Under the pieces are notes generated by a model. That model made no database searches. It was not told the origin of the DNA and saw only the letters and a program-made list of their open reading frames with translations. The position numbers were made by a program, and so were the translations under genes. A DNA stretch of 64,000 nucleotides from Anisakis pegreffii (lineage: Eukaryota > Nematoda > Chromadorea > Rhabditida > Anisakidae). Shown piece by piece: positions 36,974-50,800 of the stretch; within the stretch, counting starts at the first letter, position 1, and every line of letters begins with the position of its first letter. Location: assembly GCA_035041965.1 (NCBI GenBank), contig JAPYMA010003061.1:1-64000 (forward strand), in the 5' to 3' direction.

Positions 36974-38980
36974 AAATGTTAAGAAAAAGTTACTGAATTT
37001 AATAAGTGAGGCAATCAAATTGTTTGCAGTTAGATAGAATGACGTCTGTAATTGGAAGAAAACCTTGTTCGTAAAACAGGAAGTGAGTTAGTTTGGTGCG
37101 GTGGTATCATTGGACAGGAAAATGTCAGTGGCTTTGTCAGAAATTGCAGACGAGAAAAATTTTAGCGCAGAATGATTTCCGATGTTGTTGAAAGTGTTAT
37201 GAAAATGTGCTTTGTAGTGAATGAATATAAGACAGAGTGCTTTGCATGAGCGAGATGTGAACTTTACTGCTGAAAGCGATGGAAATAAATTTTGTGAATT
37301 GAATTCAATAGTGATGAATTTTCTGCTGTAATTTTATCGAAAAATGTTCAGATTAATTTATATGGCAGCTTTCAGCTCATTTGCTTTTGCAACAATGTTA
37401 TGCTTCATCGCCTTATATTTGTGGGTAATGTGCAAATGAATTCATCGTCTGCATTCATTCATTCGAAGCGTTTAATTGTTGATAAAATATGAAAATAAAA
37501 AATTCTCATTTTAATCTGGTGATTTGTACTCGAGTGGATTGAGCTGATTCAGTTTTGGCACGCAGAAAGGAGTGGAAATTAATTTGAATCCTCATATCGT
37601 TCACTTATTAATCCCAAAGGACATTTTCATGGTTCATCACTTGCAATATTGGCTGAAAAACCGCGTAATTATACACTAGTTATTGGCTTGGATGCATCAG
37701 ATTATCGATCATGAATATCGGTCAGTGTAGAGAGCAAATCAATGTTCAACGTTTGAAATGCACATTCTATTAGATCGTTGACATTCTGATCAATCCGCAA
37801 TGAATTTCACAAAACAATTCATACATGTTAACCGTCATCCATAATTTGGGCAAGATGTAACACCAATTCATGAAACAATCCCTAGCATCATTTTTTTGAT
37901 GAGACGTTTTTTCTGATGATGGCCACATTATGAGATAACTCGTCATTTTGGGATTCACAAAAGAGTTACTGAAAGATCTGCGTATTATCTTGATTTTCAA
38001 ACACTTTGCTGGAAGATAATGAAGATTTGGCGTTATTACTGATCGGTTCAGTAGAGCATCGTACGCCCGAAAATATTTGCCTTTCAATGGAAGAAATTCA
38101 GCTGATCCTGAATGTTTTACCGATTAAAAAGTAACATTTTGAGGACTATTATTAAGTCATGTTTGCTGTTGCACGGGTGAATAACAGCTCTGATCGCACA
38201 GACGAATTGGGACTGTGAAACAGCAACGGAGTTCATCTGATTTGAGTATAAAGGTCAGAAAGGATTAAGATGGATGAATTTCGAATATTCCATGAATGAC
38301 ATTTCGTAGCAAACATTCGGAAAAGTCGACCAGCAGAGAGAAGATTTTAAATAACGATGATTGAATATGAACAAGAAATGAAAAGGACTTACACGTGGAA
38401 TGGCCAAGTTTAAAGTCGCATTCAAAGGAGAGGAGGTGCTAAAAAAAGAAAAAGTACCAAACGAAAAAATCAGAATGAGCTGTTTTATTGAATTCTTCTG
38501 ATGCGATAAGTCATTTAATTGAAAAACGAAATTGCCAATATACTCTCGAGGAATATTTTTGAAGGAAGTTTAAAGTGACGACGCCTCAGCAAAGGGTGTG
38601 AAGTGAAGAAAGCGCTTTTTTATCTCTTCGATTCTCCATTATCAGTTGGATGAGGGCTAAACCATTGGAAGGGTGTTTAGGCATCTGAAATAATTGAATA
38701 TCTTTAGTGCGAAGTCTCAAAGGATTCTTCGAGTTATTAGAAAATATCTTCCGTTTCATCATTTCATCATTCCTATTTGGAGAGGAATATCAGAGAGTGG
38801 TCAAAGTTTTGATCATTTCTGTGCAATAACACCACTCGTGATGATGGTAATGATAATGGTAATGTTATTGTCGCGGCTAGCGGGAAAAGCCGGCATAAAA
38901 ATGAATAGAAATGATGGTTGTATTAAAGAAGATAGAACTTAAATGCAAATGAAGTGACTGTGCAACGAGCAGGAAATTTA
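36974..38980. other. Gene-poor region, middle
   Basis: No supported exon, RNA gene or repeat beyond ordinary AT-rich sequence. Confidence 0.35.
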
Positions 38981-39115
38981 CTGGTGTAACGCTGGGTTTT
39001 GCGGATGCGATCTGTTCAGAAGGCGTGAGTTCGATTCCGCACCGGCCCAAATCCTTGACAAATTTCGGTATCATTGTCAAATGAAATAAAAAAACAAAAA
39101 TAAGAAGAAAATGAA
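38981..39115 (+). mobile_element. SINE-like element with tRNA-type promoter boxes
   Basis: An A-box-like TGGTGTAACGCTGG at about 38982 is followed by a B-box-like GAGTTCGATTCC at 39027-39038, a spacing suited to an RNA polymerase III promoter. After a short body the sequence ends in an A-rich tail at about 39084-39112. The head does not fold into a full tRNA that I can confirm. The local GC content is higher than its surroundings. This arrangement is typical of tRNA-derived SINEs; only one copy is in the window, so the call rests on structure alone. Confidence 0.4.
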
Positions 39116-39185
39116 GAGGGCTCAGTTGCGACTATTATTAATATGTACAATCATGATAATATAGTAGTGAGGACAAGGGTGGTTG

Positions 39186-39265
39186 TAAAACGATAATAAT
39201 AATAAGAATAATAATGCTAAAAATAATAATAGCAATAACAATAATATTGACATTAACAATGTCAA
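39186..39265. repeat. AATAATAATAAG low-complexity tract
   Basis: Imperfect AAT-type microsatellite directly after the SINE-like element. Confidence 0.75.
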
Positions 39266-41349
39266 TGGTCAGAACAAACATATCGATATCAACAGTGAGC
39301 CAGCGGAAAAACAAGATAATTCCTAACGTAGCCCCAGGAAGCAACTGTGCGTCATAGGAAGCCTAAACTTTCCGCTGACGTACAAAAAATATTGCCTATA
39401 TTGACAAAATATTGCATCCGAGGTGTTTCGTATCTCATTAACATTCACTGGACTAAATTCGATTATTTTTCAAATGGTAAGAATAAATTCATTGCGTCAA
39501 TGAATCGAATTCAAATTGTTCACACAGCGTATGATCACAATTCCACCTACTCATGAATTTCCTTTCACTGAATCTATTCATGCGTGGTCATGATGTGAAT
39601 AATTCTTTGCTACCGCATAAATTAAAAAAACTGTAATTCATAAGCGGAGCGTTTTTGAATTATTCATTTAATGAAATTTTGTGAGAGTTACCCATAATGG
39701 CATCTTAATCGCGAAATTTATTCACTGAGATGTTGATAATCTGTCTATAGATCATTATTTAGCATTTGTTCTTGTTTGCGATATGCTCAACCAGGGTTAT
39801 AATGTTAATTTTTGGTGAGACGTTTAGCTGATAGCATATCGTCGGTTCAAGTTTCACACGGAGAATCATAGAATTGGTTGAGGTTAGAGGCACTTAAATT
39901 GATTTGAAATTATGTGCATGTTGAATACTGCCCTATCATAAATGTACGAACTCATTTCCAATTGCATTTGGGACGACAAAAATGTGTCCTTTGGAATGTT
40001 GAACCTTCCAAATTTCAAAGAACATCTTTATTATCCCAAGCAGCAACAAATTCTGAGAATGAACAACTTGATTAGGGATAATTGAGTTTCGCACATATCT
40101 GCCTACATAGATGAATGTACGTAACAAAACGAATATTCATGGTGGTAACGATTAGCAAGGGAAAATCACCTCCGCACGGCCCGCAACACATACAAGCGCT
40201 TGATTGGAAACAGGGCAATTATTATCGGATGTGTTTCAAAGTAACTGGAAAAATGAATCGAAAAAGAGCTTACAATTTTGTCCTCACTCATTCGCACTCA
40301 TATCCGCTCTAGTATACTGTTCCAATCCAAATGAGGCATTGTCGAAGTGATTAATTTCCTTGAACGATGGATTTTTCATTATCTTTCATTGGTTTTTTCA
40401 TTATGTTGCAACTGATTTTTTTTCGCATTTTCTGCAGCATTAGTTATTCCATTTTTGCTTATGATGATAAACGGTTCTTGATCTACAGATTGATCCCACC
40501 CTTATATCAGTTAGAACTCATCGCCGACCCCGAGGAATAGTTTGGTCATGAAAAATCTTTCGTTTTCCGCGTCATTCTCATGTAACTTGTTGAAGTGAGA
40601 CACATGTCGTGATCAGATATCACAGATCACGTTAAATACAATGTGAAATTTGATTTAACTTGAATGCATCATTTCGTAATCATTCTCCACACTAGTGAAC
40701 AGTCGGTAATCATCAGCAGTGAAGTGGGTCTATCAAATGTTTCCGGCTTCTTGAGATGTACATTCCCCGAGTTCGATTTACTTATGGAACTCAATGAAAA
40801 GAATTGATGCCAATGAAATGCTTCGAACGGCCGGAATGAAGTCCTCAAAATTTGGTTCAGTTGAATGTGAACACTTCGAAGTTGTGCAAAAATTTTTATT
40901 CGAAAACATCATGAAGAAATATTGTACGTGAAGGCAGGCACTTGCTGAAATGGCAACGTATTGATCGAAGTAGTTGATAATGTGAATGTTTTCCGATGTT
41001 GAGGAGCGCAGCAGTTTGGATTAAAAGACTTCCAGCTGATACTTTCATCATAGATCTCTTAGCTAAGCAAAGCTTCTCACATCGGCAGTAAGTGATCAGT
41101 GACATCAATGATCAGTGACACGTGTAAATTATTAGCCAAATAAGCGAAAATCGAAGTGAATTATTTGCCGAGAGTCAGGTTAATGATGCACTTACTGCAT
41201 AAGCGATACTTCATGAAATTGGGGACAAGTCAATAATTGCACTATTGATATAACTCAAAAAGCGGTGAAATGATAAAAGGAATAAATTTCATCAGGTGTT
41301 TACGAGATTTCAATGGTTCGCTAAGAATTGAAAGGTGCCGGTTGTTCAT
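39266..41349. other. 3' flank of the laminin gene
   Basis: About 2 kb with no supported exon. It contains the laminin 3' UTR on the minus strand; I do not see a canonical polyadenylation hexamer close to the stop. Confidence 0.35.
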
Positions 41350-44300
41350 CTAACTCATATAAGGACATGCATTGACAGCCACTTTGCTCGTCTTCTTCGC
41401 CTTTTTCAGAGGAACACTATGTCCGGAAAGTTTTAACTGTCGGAAACAGCCCATCATTGAAGTTGTACCAATCTTCTCGGCCGTTGATGCTGAAAATAAA
41501 CATTCACAATAGATGCTGCAATATTCGAATCTTTTTAGAAGTGTATCATAAACTCATTTTCTTATTTTATGAGATTTCTAGAATGAAATTGGTTCAGAAT
41601 GAATTTTTTGAAGAAATAAATTCCAAACAGGATCAAGTTTGGCATTCCGTGATTGAAAATTCAAATTTGAAAAAAAATTTGAGATGAATCAAAACGAACT
41701 CGCAACGCCACCGATATTAACCGGAAGACTTCTAAACAGTGCGATTGATTGGGCAGTTGTCTTCGTTGGTAAACGCGTTCTCTTCTGAAATGACAAAGAA
41801 ATTCCATGATCAATTGTAGAGTCAGAATTGAAAACACACTTAAAATAGAAAACGCTGGCTGTGAATAAATTAGACGGACGAGCAGTGGTTCCATGATACT
41901 GTTCACTTCAGAACGATTCTATTCGAAAATCGGATTGTTAATTGGTCAGACTACGATCCCTTCAGAGACCAATTTCCGAGTTTGAAAGCATATTGCCAGC
42001 CAGCAGTGGTTTTGATGGAGCAATAAAACGTACTTCATCAATTGTGAGCGTGATGTCCTCGGCAGAAAGATGAACACTAATCGTATGCCAATCGCCGTCA
42101 CAAAGATTCGCACCAAAAACATGCTTTAGATCACGGTTTTTCGCACTGTTCACCAACTCGAATGTGGTCTGCAAGAGTGCCGAATCTTGTAATGTATCAC
42201 AGATCGAATTCGGTCAAAATAGAAGTAATATGATATTTGCATATATCAATGATAATTCCAAATTCAAAGCAAATTTAGCATGATGATATGAGAACTCTAT
42301 GAAAATATACACAACTTTTCTTTTACCAATGAGAGTTTTCTCAAGTGCTCGTCTTCAATCAGTCAGTAAGAAACTTCCGTAAACATACACTTCACCAAAT
42401 GAATATATGCTTTGAACATGACAATCATACACTCGATACTATGCAACTAAAAACTCATGATGACCGCATCTAACAGAAACTTACAATGCCATCCATTAAA
42501 TAAACAGCAACACGAATATTTTCAGGATCTTTATTGGTCATCAGTCCCATTATGAGACCATTATCAATGCCAGCACGGAACTGTACACTCATAAGTACAT
42601 CATCACGATTACCGTAGGCTCTTAACGGATCTGAAATTCATTTGATCACTGAAATCATTTAATGGTCCATCGGAAAAGTTCACTGACTGGTTGTTCTGTA
42701 ACAGTTCTGTATGAGAGAAGTGAACAAACCGAAGATTAAATATCCTCCATGATGCACATAAATCGATTTTGATGGAATCGAACAAGGAATAACATCGCGA
42801 TACGATGCCATTAGCTCATAATGCTCATCATCAACCATAAAGTCACTGAAAAAGAATTTAGAATTTACAACTCTTTGATAAGGAAGATTAATCCACATTG
42901 ACCACATTCAAGCTTTAAACGTGACAATTATGCACTCGAATTCATGGAACTATCAAGATATGTTTCAGGCTATAAACCAGAAATTACGAGTTTATATTGA
43001 TATTCTTTTAATTGAAACTTGAACAAAATCCTTTCGTTCTGATAAGAGCATAAATTTTCGAAACCTCGAAATGACCAATAGGAGAAAGAAAGCTCAACAG
43101 GAGAGTCCTAAGAAAATTGCTACCATTATTATCGAAATATTTACAGGGTATTATCAATTTATGAATCGCCTCATGATTGAAGGAAATGAAGTGCAACTGT
43201 ATGCTAGACTCGAACTATAGGCAATTAATAAAACAGTTTTATGAACTGAGAAAATTAAGCAACAAACAACGATAGATAATGACACTCACCGCATACACCC
43301 ATCGAAAGCCGGTACTTTCACGTTGAATAGCTTGCGATGTCTTGATAGGACACCACCGATATACATTCGCTTACGCATTACCTTTGGATTGGGTACATCT
43401 TTCACGGATTGTGCCAACATTGCACCAACCTTAAAGTGAATGCGATTAAGATGAGCTTAACGCATATCAACTAATCCACGTAAGAAGATTACCCTGAATT
43501 TACTCCCGACTATGATTTGTTTCCTGGGAAAAAATCGTTATGAATGTACTACGAAGAAATTGCTAATCACCTTGATTAAAATCTCGCGATCTTGTTTCAG
43601 AAGTTGCACATCATGCCATAAACCATCATTGAGCTTTCGCGATTCGTAGGTGAAGATTTTCGGTTGTTTATGGCCTTTGACCTGGAAATTTTCATATCAA
43701 TTATATTAGCCTGATGGGAAAATTTTAGTAAATTTTGGTCCACAAAACCAAAATCGATTAATCACGAGATATGTGTACGACTTGAAGCTAACGTTAATCA
43801 ACCAATGCTTGATTAACGATAACGACAGTTTCGCACTGAAATTTCGAGCATGATCATCACAATTCAATTGAAAATATCTTATAATGATTGCTCAATTGCA
43901 AACCTCAAGCGTTAGCAGACCATCGATAAGGCTCAAAAGAAAGTATCGGGAATAACTCTTGTAATTAGCCCATATCCAAAGCATTGCATCCGGTTGCAGT
44001 GTTCGGAACGAAAATTCAACTTTGAATCTATAAATGCAATCGATCATTTTTTATTTTGCAATCTTTCAAAAGGTGATTCTCACGAAACTGCAAAAATATT
44101 GTAATATAATGAGATCGAGCAATTTATTAGGAAGAATATAGAGGTGGTTCCGATTTGAGGAAGACTAAAAATTCGCTGAATGCTTTCAGAATGACACCTT
44201 TACTATAATTGTGGCGATATCAAACGAATGAACATAAATGAGTGGTGCTGAAATTATCAGATATAATCACTTACTGATCTACATCAGGGTATCGACCTTC

Positions 44301-44830
44301 AAAATTGATTCGACTATGACTTGCCTCAGTTAAACCGAAACGTGCAGCTCCGAAACCATCCAATTCAGAAACTTTTTTTGGGGCACACTGAAAAATAACT
44401 TTTTAAATCATAGTGAACAATACCAGACATTGATGCTTCGTCAGCTGCTTGTGCAGAATAGACTATGAAGTTTCACGGAATTTCACACGATTTTACTTAA
44501 ACGTTCACTTTCAGCCCACTTTTTTTGATGAACCGTTCCGTTTAGAATGCTCCAATTGCATCGGACTGTTTCTTTCCAAATCCCATCCATTCTTGCGATG
44601 TTTAATTTCATCATAACTCTTCGAATCGCTAGCAAACAGTTAAGCTCACCGAACCTGTTTACGCGGCGTATCTGGCTCCTCAGTTGGTTCAGTGGTGGGT
44701 TTTTTCTTAGACGATATACGCGCAGGCGTGGAGGCAGCCGTAGGCATTTGCGGAGGTAAGGTTTTCAGAGTTAGCAACACTCCAGATGATGTATCTTCTT
44801 CACCGTTGCCGTTCTCATCGGTTCGTGCTC
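41350..44830 (-). other. Laminin alpha: hinge and LG4-LG5
   Basis: Exon 44830-44655 encodes a Thr/Pro/Glu-rich hinge ([20 protein letters not shown]). LG4 is 44387-44275, 44027-43904, 43681-43571 and 43429-43290 ([17 protein letters not shown]). LG5 is 42845-42730, 42630-42485, 42168-42034, 41784-41700 and 41489-41350, ending [12 protein letters not shown] and NACPYMS. LG4-5 bind dystroglycan and heparin in vertebrate alpha chains. A 3.4-kb intron (44831-48225) separates the hinge from LG3 and is the largest in view. Confidence 0.85.
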
Positions 44831-47800
44831 CTCAAAATGCGATATTATATGGTTTTGTGCAAAACGACTGATACGGAGTGATAGAAATTCGATTAAAAAA
44901 TTCTCATCACTCGTTGTCAGTTTATGTGAATCAACTAAGGATTTTTAAACAAACAGAACCAAAATTGCAAATCATCATCATCAGCAAGACATCACGATCA
45001 CAATCAACGTATATTGTGTAAAAATCATTCATTTGGTTGGGATTATATGGCATTCACTGGTATGACTTCAAATAATTGCTGAACTATGCGCTCGTATTCA
45101 ATCCTTACTCCCCAATATCCTCGCACCACGCATAGCAATGAGTGAAGCAATCGGAACAGACGGTCAGTGGTCGAACCAAGTCTCGCATGATTGTCGAAAT
45201 GCTGCTTTCTTGGCAAAATTTTTATGACTCATTGAAAACTTGTAGTCACTGCTACCGTATTTAAGGGTGATTCGAAAATAAGTTTCGTGAACAAAAATAT
45301 TTGCTTCCCTCAGGATGCAGAAGTTCACTTTACAGGATAAGGACAATACAAAGCAGTTCACAGTATAACCTAGGTCAGTGCTACTTCACAAATGAATGAA
45401 CTCACAAGTGCTGCTGATTCAAACTTGAAGTTGAGATCGTTTTTTCATTGAACAATAAAATTTTGAATATTTATTCAAGTTATGAATAAATAATTCGTTT
45501 CACTGACTGTGAGCGGTGATATTCTGAACGTGGAAAAACTTAATTTCATAAACTAAAGTAATGCCAACAGGAATATTGAAGCGATCAAAATCGTTTGACT
45601 AAAATGATCGAAATCGCTCAAAGCGATCAAAATTGCTTAATATCGCTTATCTACGGAAGGCATCCGAGAAAACTGGAACGATTGAACGGGAAATTTTCAA
45701 TCAAATAGTAGCGATAATATGACGCAGCGGTAAAAAGAAATTGTTTCCGACAAATTAAACGTCCAGATGAACTTAGAAGGAAATTTCATTCAGAAAAAGA
45801 GATGAATTTCACTGTACGAATCTATTTTCTAGTTTTCCACATATTTGTCACATTGATTACGGATCCCAATGATAACTATTATCTCAGTGCTTTGATACTA
45901 GATGAATCCATTCACTTCCCCATACTATCACAATAAGCCACTGCTGATAATCTGTTAACTAATAATCTGTTCTTAGCTATTCATTCGTCCCGTTCTCCTC
46001 ACACGAAAAAGCAATGAGAAGAAAGCAGTTGAAGAGATGAAAATCAGAGAGGATATGCGTGCTAGTTCAAGTGGGATTTGTGAACGGCACAAAATACATC
46101 CATATTTAACACATGAAATAACATCTATTTCACGGATAATGACGTTCAAACGCGATCCTTCCACTTCTAAATCTAATATTTCCACATTTCTCAATCCAAT
46201 ATCTCTACATTCCTAAATTGACTTCACAAGCGATTTTCTGACAGCACTCTCAGATGCACCAAGCAAAAATACTTGTTAATATGTTCAGCTAAAAACCTCA
46301 ACTATTTCTATGCGGAAAAGGTGACCAACTACGTCCACTCAATCTAAGCAATGCAGTCCAGAAAATGTATCAATGATTCTGCGAAACAGTTTCATGAAAT
46401 TATTTCCTAGAGCACGTTTTTCTGGTACTATTATAATTTCAATTTTGACTGTGCCATCATCTCTTGGGGCCAACACTGTTTGACAACAACAACAAAAACA
46501 ACAGAAAAAACAACTGGATCAACAACAACAACTGAAAAAAAACCAAGTTAAACAGAGAACATGCAATTGATAATTATCATTGAGGTGAACATTGATTAGT
46601 GTTTTGGTAAGATTTTTGAGTGATTCTGCGCAACGCATTTTAGCAATCAAAAGTTAATTGCTGAATGATTACACGGTAAACGGCTTCAAAAAGGTAATAA
46701 CTGAGTTAGTCGTGTTAACTTGTTGGATTAGTTGATGACTGCTGACATTGAATATTTGTTTCTTCGATGGTTATGGCTAGTGAGTGAGGATCCTGTTTCG
46801 AGATTTTATGAAACAGGATGATAATTTTAATTCGTTAGGAACTAACAAGAGTATAGATTGAACTTCTAGTTGGGTGAGACTACAAGTGAAACGACTAATC
46901 TTGGAACGATCAGAGACCGAAACGATCCAGGCATGCGTATATACCAATTTTTCCCTACAGGAATGTTAAAAATTGAAAAAATGATACGCTAAAATTTGAA
47001 AGAAAGGAACTACAAAAGTTTGTTTCATTACCGGAAAATAGAGATCATTACACATCCGCTGACCAGTGATAATTTGATCTAATCTATGATATCATGCATA
47101 CAATAGCTAAGTAATGCATGCAAATAATGTGTGATCTACCCATTATTATCGCAAACAATGAAACTGAGAATGACGTTAAAACTAGTTTTAAGGCTATCGC
47201 GTCAACCTGCTATCGGAAAATACTTCACGTCCGCTACAGTTTCAAGAGGAATCGCCGATATCAAGGACTAGTTCACTTAGCGATTCCAATGATCATAGAG
47301 TCAATGAGAGCAATCAACAGGGAATATATTAGGCTCAAACACTAAACAGAATGGGAGCAATTGACTCCGAATATTTCTTCAGCTGTTTCTTACACCCTTT
47401 TTATCCAAACTTATGGAGAATCGATTCGGAATTTTCTTAAATGAAAAAAGGCAAATATTCGAGTTAGCAGTCAGTCAGTGAAACGAGGAAATAAAAGAGT
47501 GTTAGTGCGGCGTGATTAATGACGATAAGGTAAGCATGCACCCGTACGTACGCTATCTCATCGCTTATTTCAGATACCTCCTATGTAGAAGTATTGGTCA
47601 GATGCGGTAGAAAGTGTCGGTTCCGTTATATGAAGGGACAGTCGTGATGCCTTTCTTTCAAAGGCATGCTCGTCTGCTTGAAGTGGCTCGTCTGCAGGCA
47701 AATTTCAATTTTTTAGAAAATCTTTTGCAATTCGCTTATCAATTCAGCAACAGTATAAAACTCGAAAGCGTCAGATAGACGAGAAAATAACATCCAGCAA

Positions 47801-50800
47801 AATTTTCATCAAATTATACGTTACGTATAGCCATAACCTCAAACGTGATTGAATCATTACGCCTACACTGACTATCACGAAATATTAATCTATTGTAACA
47901 ACACAATAAACACACCAAAATCAGATCTATAAACAATTGTTTCCAATATTAAAACATTAAAATGACTTAAATTGCATATTTCTTTATTATATCTGATTCA
48001 TTGTTATATCTGATCACGCATTCCGAAAGTTTGCTTCCTATTGAATCATGTTTTCATCAAATTCAATGTCTTCAATACCTGTTCTCAGTCTGTAAACGAT
48101 GATGGTTCACTATAAACTACTAACACGGAGAAAAGTTCGAAAGCCATCTAAATTTGTCCTCAGTCTCAATTTGTCCTCAGTCTATTAAGAATAGTAAGGC
48201 TTAGACGTGAAAAAAGGATGAATACCTGCAGACTGTGAGGTTTCGAAGACATATTCAGCAGCACAATAACCGATCGTTGCAAAGTATGCATCGGGCACTA
48301 TTTGTACCACTCTGAAACAATGGAAACTTGCTGAATTCCAATTCGTATTTGTTCAAATAATTTCTTCTTCTGATCTTTCAATAATGTTTTGAAGGACTAT
48401 AAATAGGATATCGATTTCTTACTTGTATTCACTGTAAATATCTGAGACACATCCAATGAGTGGATCATCCGCTGGTAATTCGTTGCTTGGTGGTTTCACC
48501 GATGGTGGGAAACCTCCGATGAAAATCTGCGAATTGATTGTGCCAATCATCGCTTGGTCAGCCAGAGTACCAGATGCAATCTCACGATCGTCAACACGTA
48601 GCCGAACTCTGACGAAACGAAATGTGGTAAGCGTTAGAAAACGCAATTATTCAATGTTTTCATTAAGTTCCACGATTTGCTATGATACTGGAATTCCAAA
48701 ACGAGAAAACTTCTTAATGTAGGACGAGTTTCAGAAGATTTTTCGGATTTATCAAAAGTCTGATCTAAACTGTTAATCAAACTTACAACGATCCTTCACG
48801 AGACAGAAATACCGAATGCAATTGACCATCGTTATAGGTGCTCTCAGAACGAAGCGTCAACACTTTGCTACGTTGTGAAGCATCTGTGCCCAGATGAACC
48901 ACCAAGTAACCGCGGTACAGGTAGAATGCAAAGTAACCCTGAAGTAATCGACCAGTATTGGTAATCAATGAACCACAATGTAGTCGAATCGATCACATTT
49001 CCAACAGAACATATAAACTGATCGTGAGCATCATAAAGTTCAGAAGCAGTTCATCTATACAAGAAGTTGGTTCATCTATACACTCGAAATGCATCAATTC
49101 ATCTCCCATCTTTAAAGTTTGCTGCCCGTGCTTGAACGAAAATAAACGCACAAACCTCTCCGTCCGCAGCTCGCTTCTGACGTCTCCGCCCAACGTTCGC
49201 GACTTTACTCGATTGATAAATCAACGTTGCATTTGCACCACGAGTTCGGAAATCGAACGATAGTCTGCAATTTGTGATTCGTTTAGTTAGATACGATGAT
49301 CAAGATGAAATTAAAACTGAAAATGCGAGCGATAATCGCATGAATTCCATGCAAAAGCGATTGAAAACAAGCATACAGATGATCTGAAAGTCAGTTAACA
49401 TCACTCAAAATGCCATCGAAAAAGAAGAATTCATGAGCGTAGCTTCATGAAAACATTACATACGTTGAGTTGTCGGAGAGTAGGACACCTTTTGAGACCA
49501 AATATCCAGGTTTCGAGAAGCCAACAATCCGATCCGTTAGTTCAAGGCGACCGTCCGCTTCGAACAAGCAACCAGGTCGTTTATGGAGAGAACGAATTGG
49601 ATTATCAAGATCCAGCTCATTGTTCTGCAATGGAAGTTACTTTCGTTTGTCTGCTTTTAATCAAATATGGTAATGATGAGCTAAAGTGATGCTAGCAAAG
49701 CACGTAATAGAAGAAAAGGTTCTTTGTGCTAACAAATAATTTGTTGAAGATTGTAAATCTTTGAAAAGCTACCACAAAATTCAGATTGAAATGCCTGGAA
49801 AATGCCAATTACCTGAGGTTTAACAGATTGGATACATCCGAAGAAGCCGTTCCAGTGGATATCGTAACGTTGGAAGGCGTTTTTATCGAAACCGAACGGA
49901 ACACCTCCGACGAAGTGATCGCTATCGTGGATGTTCAACATCGTATTACTGCCACCGATTTCTGTTTGTGCATGATCCTCTTCACCATCAACCTCAAACG
50001 CGGATTGAAAGTGTACAACAGAAAAATATTTCTGATTGAAAATATGATGGGTATTAGGGTTGGAAACGTTCTCGGCATAACGTTCCTCTCAAAATCTTTT
50101 TTTTTCTGCCAAAAAATACTGGCAAGAGGTTTTTTCAAAACTTTTTATTGGGAAATTCAATTTAAATGCGTCGTATAATTTGCTTCCACTTACGTAAAGA
50201 TGCAATTCTTTAGCAGCTCGGCTTGCAAGTATACGGTGCTGTAGACCATCGCTATACGTTTTCTTCGATTCGACACTAGCATATGATTTATCACCCAAAT
50301 TGACCTGGAAATGGGTAATTATGCTGATGTGTGTTACACATACTTATTTAGAAGGAAAGAACGATTCTAAGTAACAGTCGATTTTGAACCTTGAAAACGA
50401 CATGACCATCGCGTAGCTCAACACTGATGAAGTCACCGTTCTTTGGATTGCCTCGGAAATACAGTAAGCCATCTGGCGAGTAAGCCGAGAAAACAATTGC
50501 GGTATTTCCACCATTCGGTCGCTCAGATATTGGCAGATGAATTTGTGCGAATCCATCTCTGCAAATTCAGTTCAATATTGTTCGATTTCATCCAATCATG
50601 CCCTTTCCAGATTTACCTATTCAGTGCTGGAAAACTGACTGATTAACAGCAAACATCACAGTTATCACGGAATTAGTGCTTGTTTCTAGATGAGATGGAT
50701 TCAGGTGGTCAACAAGAGCAAGCAGTAAAAGAAACCAACCTGAACATATAGCCAATTGATCTGGATGGCGTTACCGGAAATTGGCCTTCGCATTCACGGT

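Noticed and set aside
41661..41906. 81-codon minus-strand frame overlapping the laminin 3' exons
   Set aside because: The exon 41784-41700 reads in another frame that fits LG5 (LPVNIGGVA) and the flanking phases.
46450..46550. Plus-strand ISWGQHC followed by a Thr/Lys-rich run, resembling a protease end plus linker
   Set aside because: A few residues only, inside a laminin intron on the other strand, and the run is simple ACA repeats.
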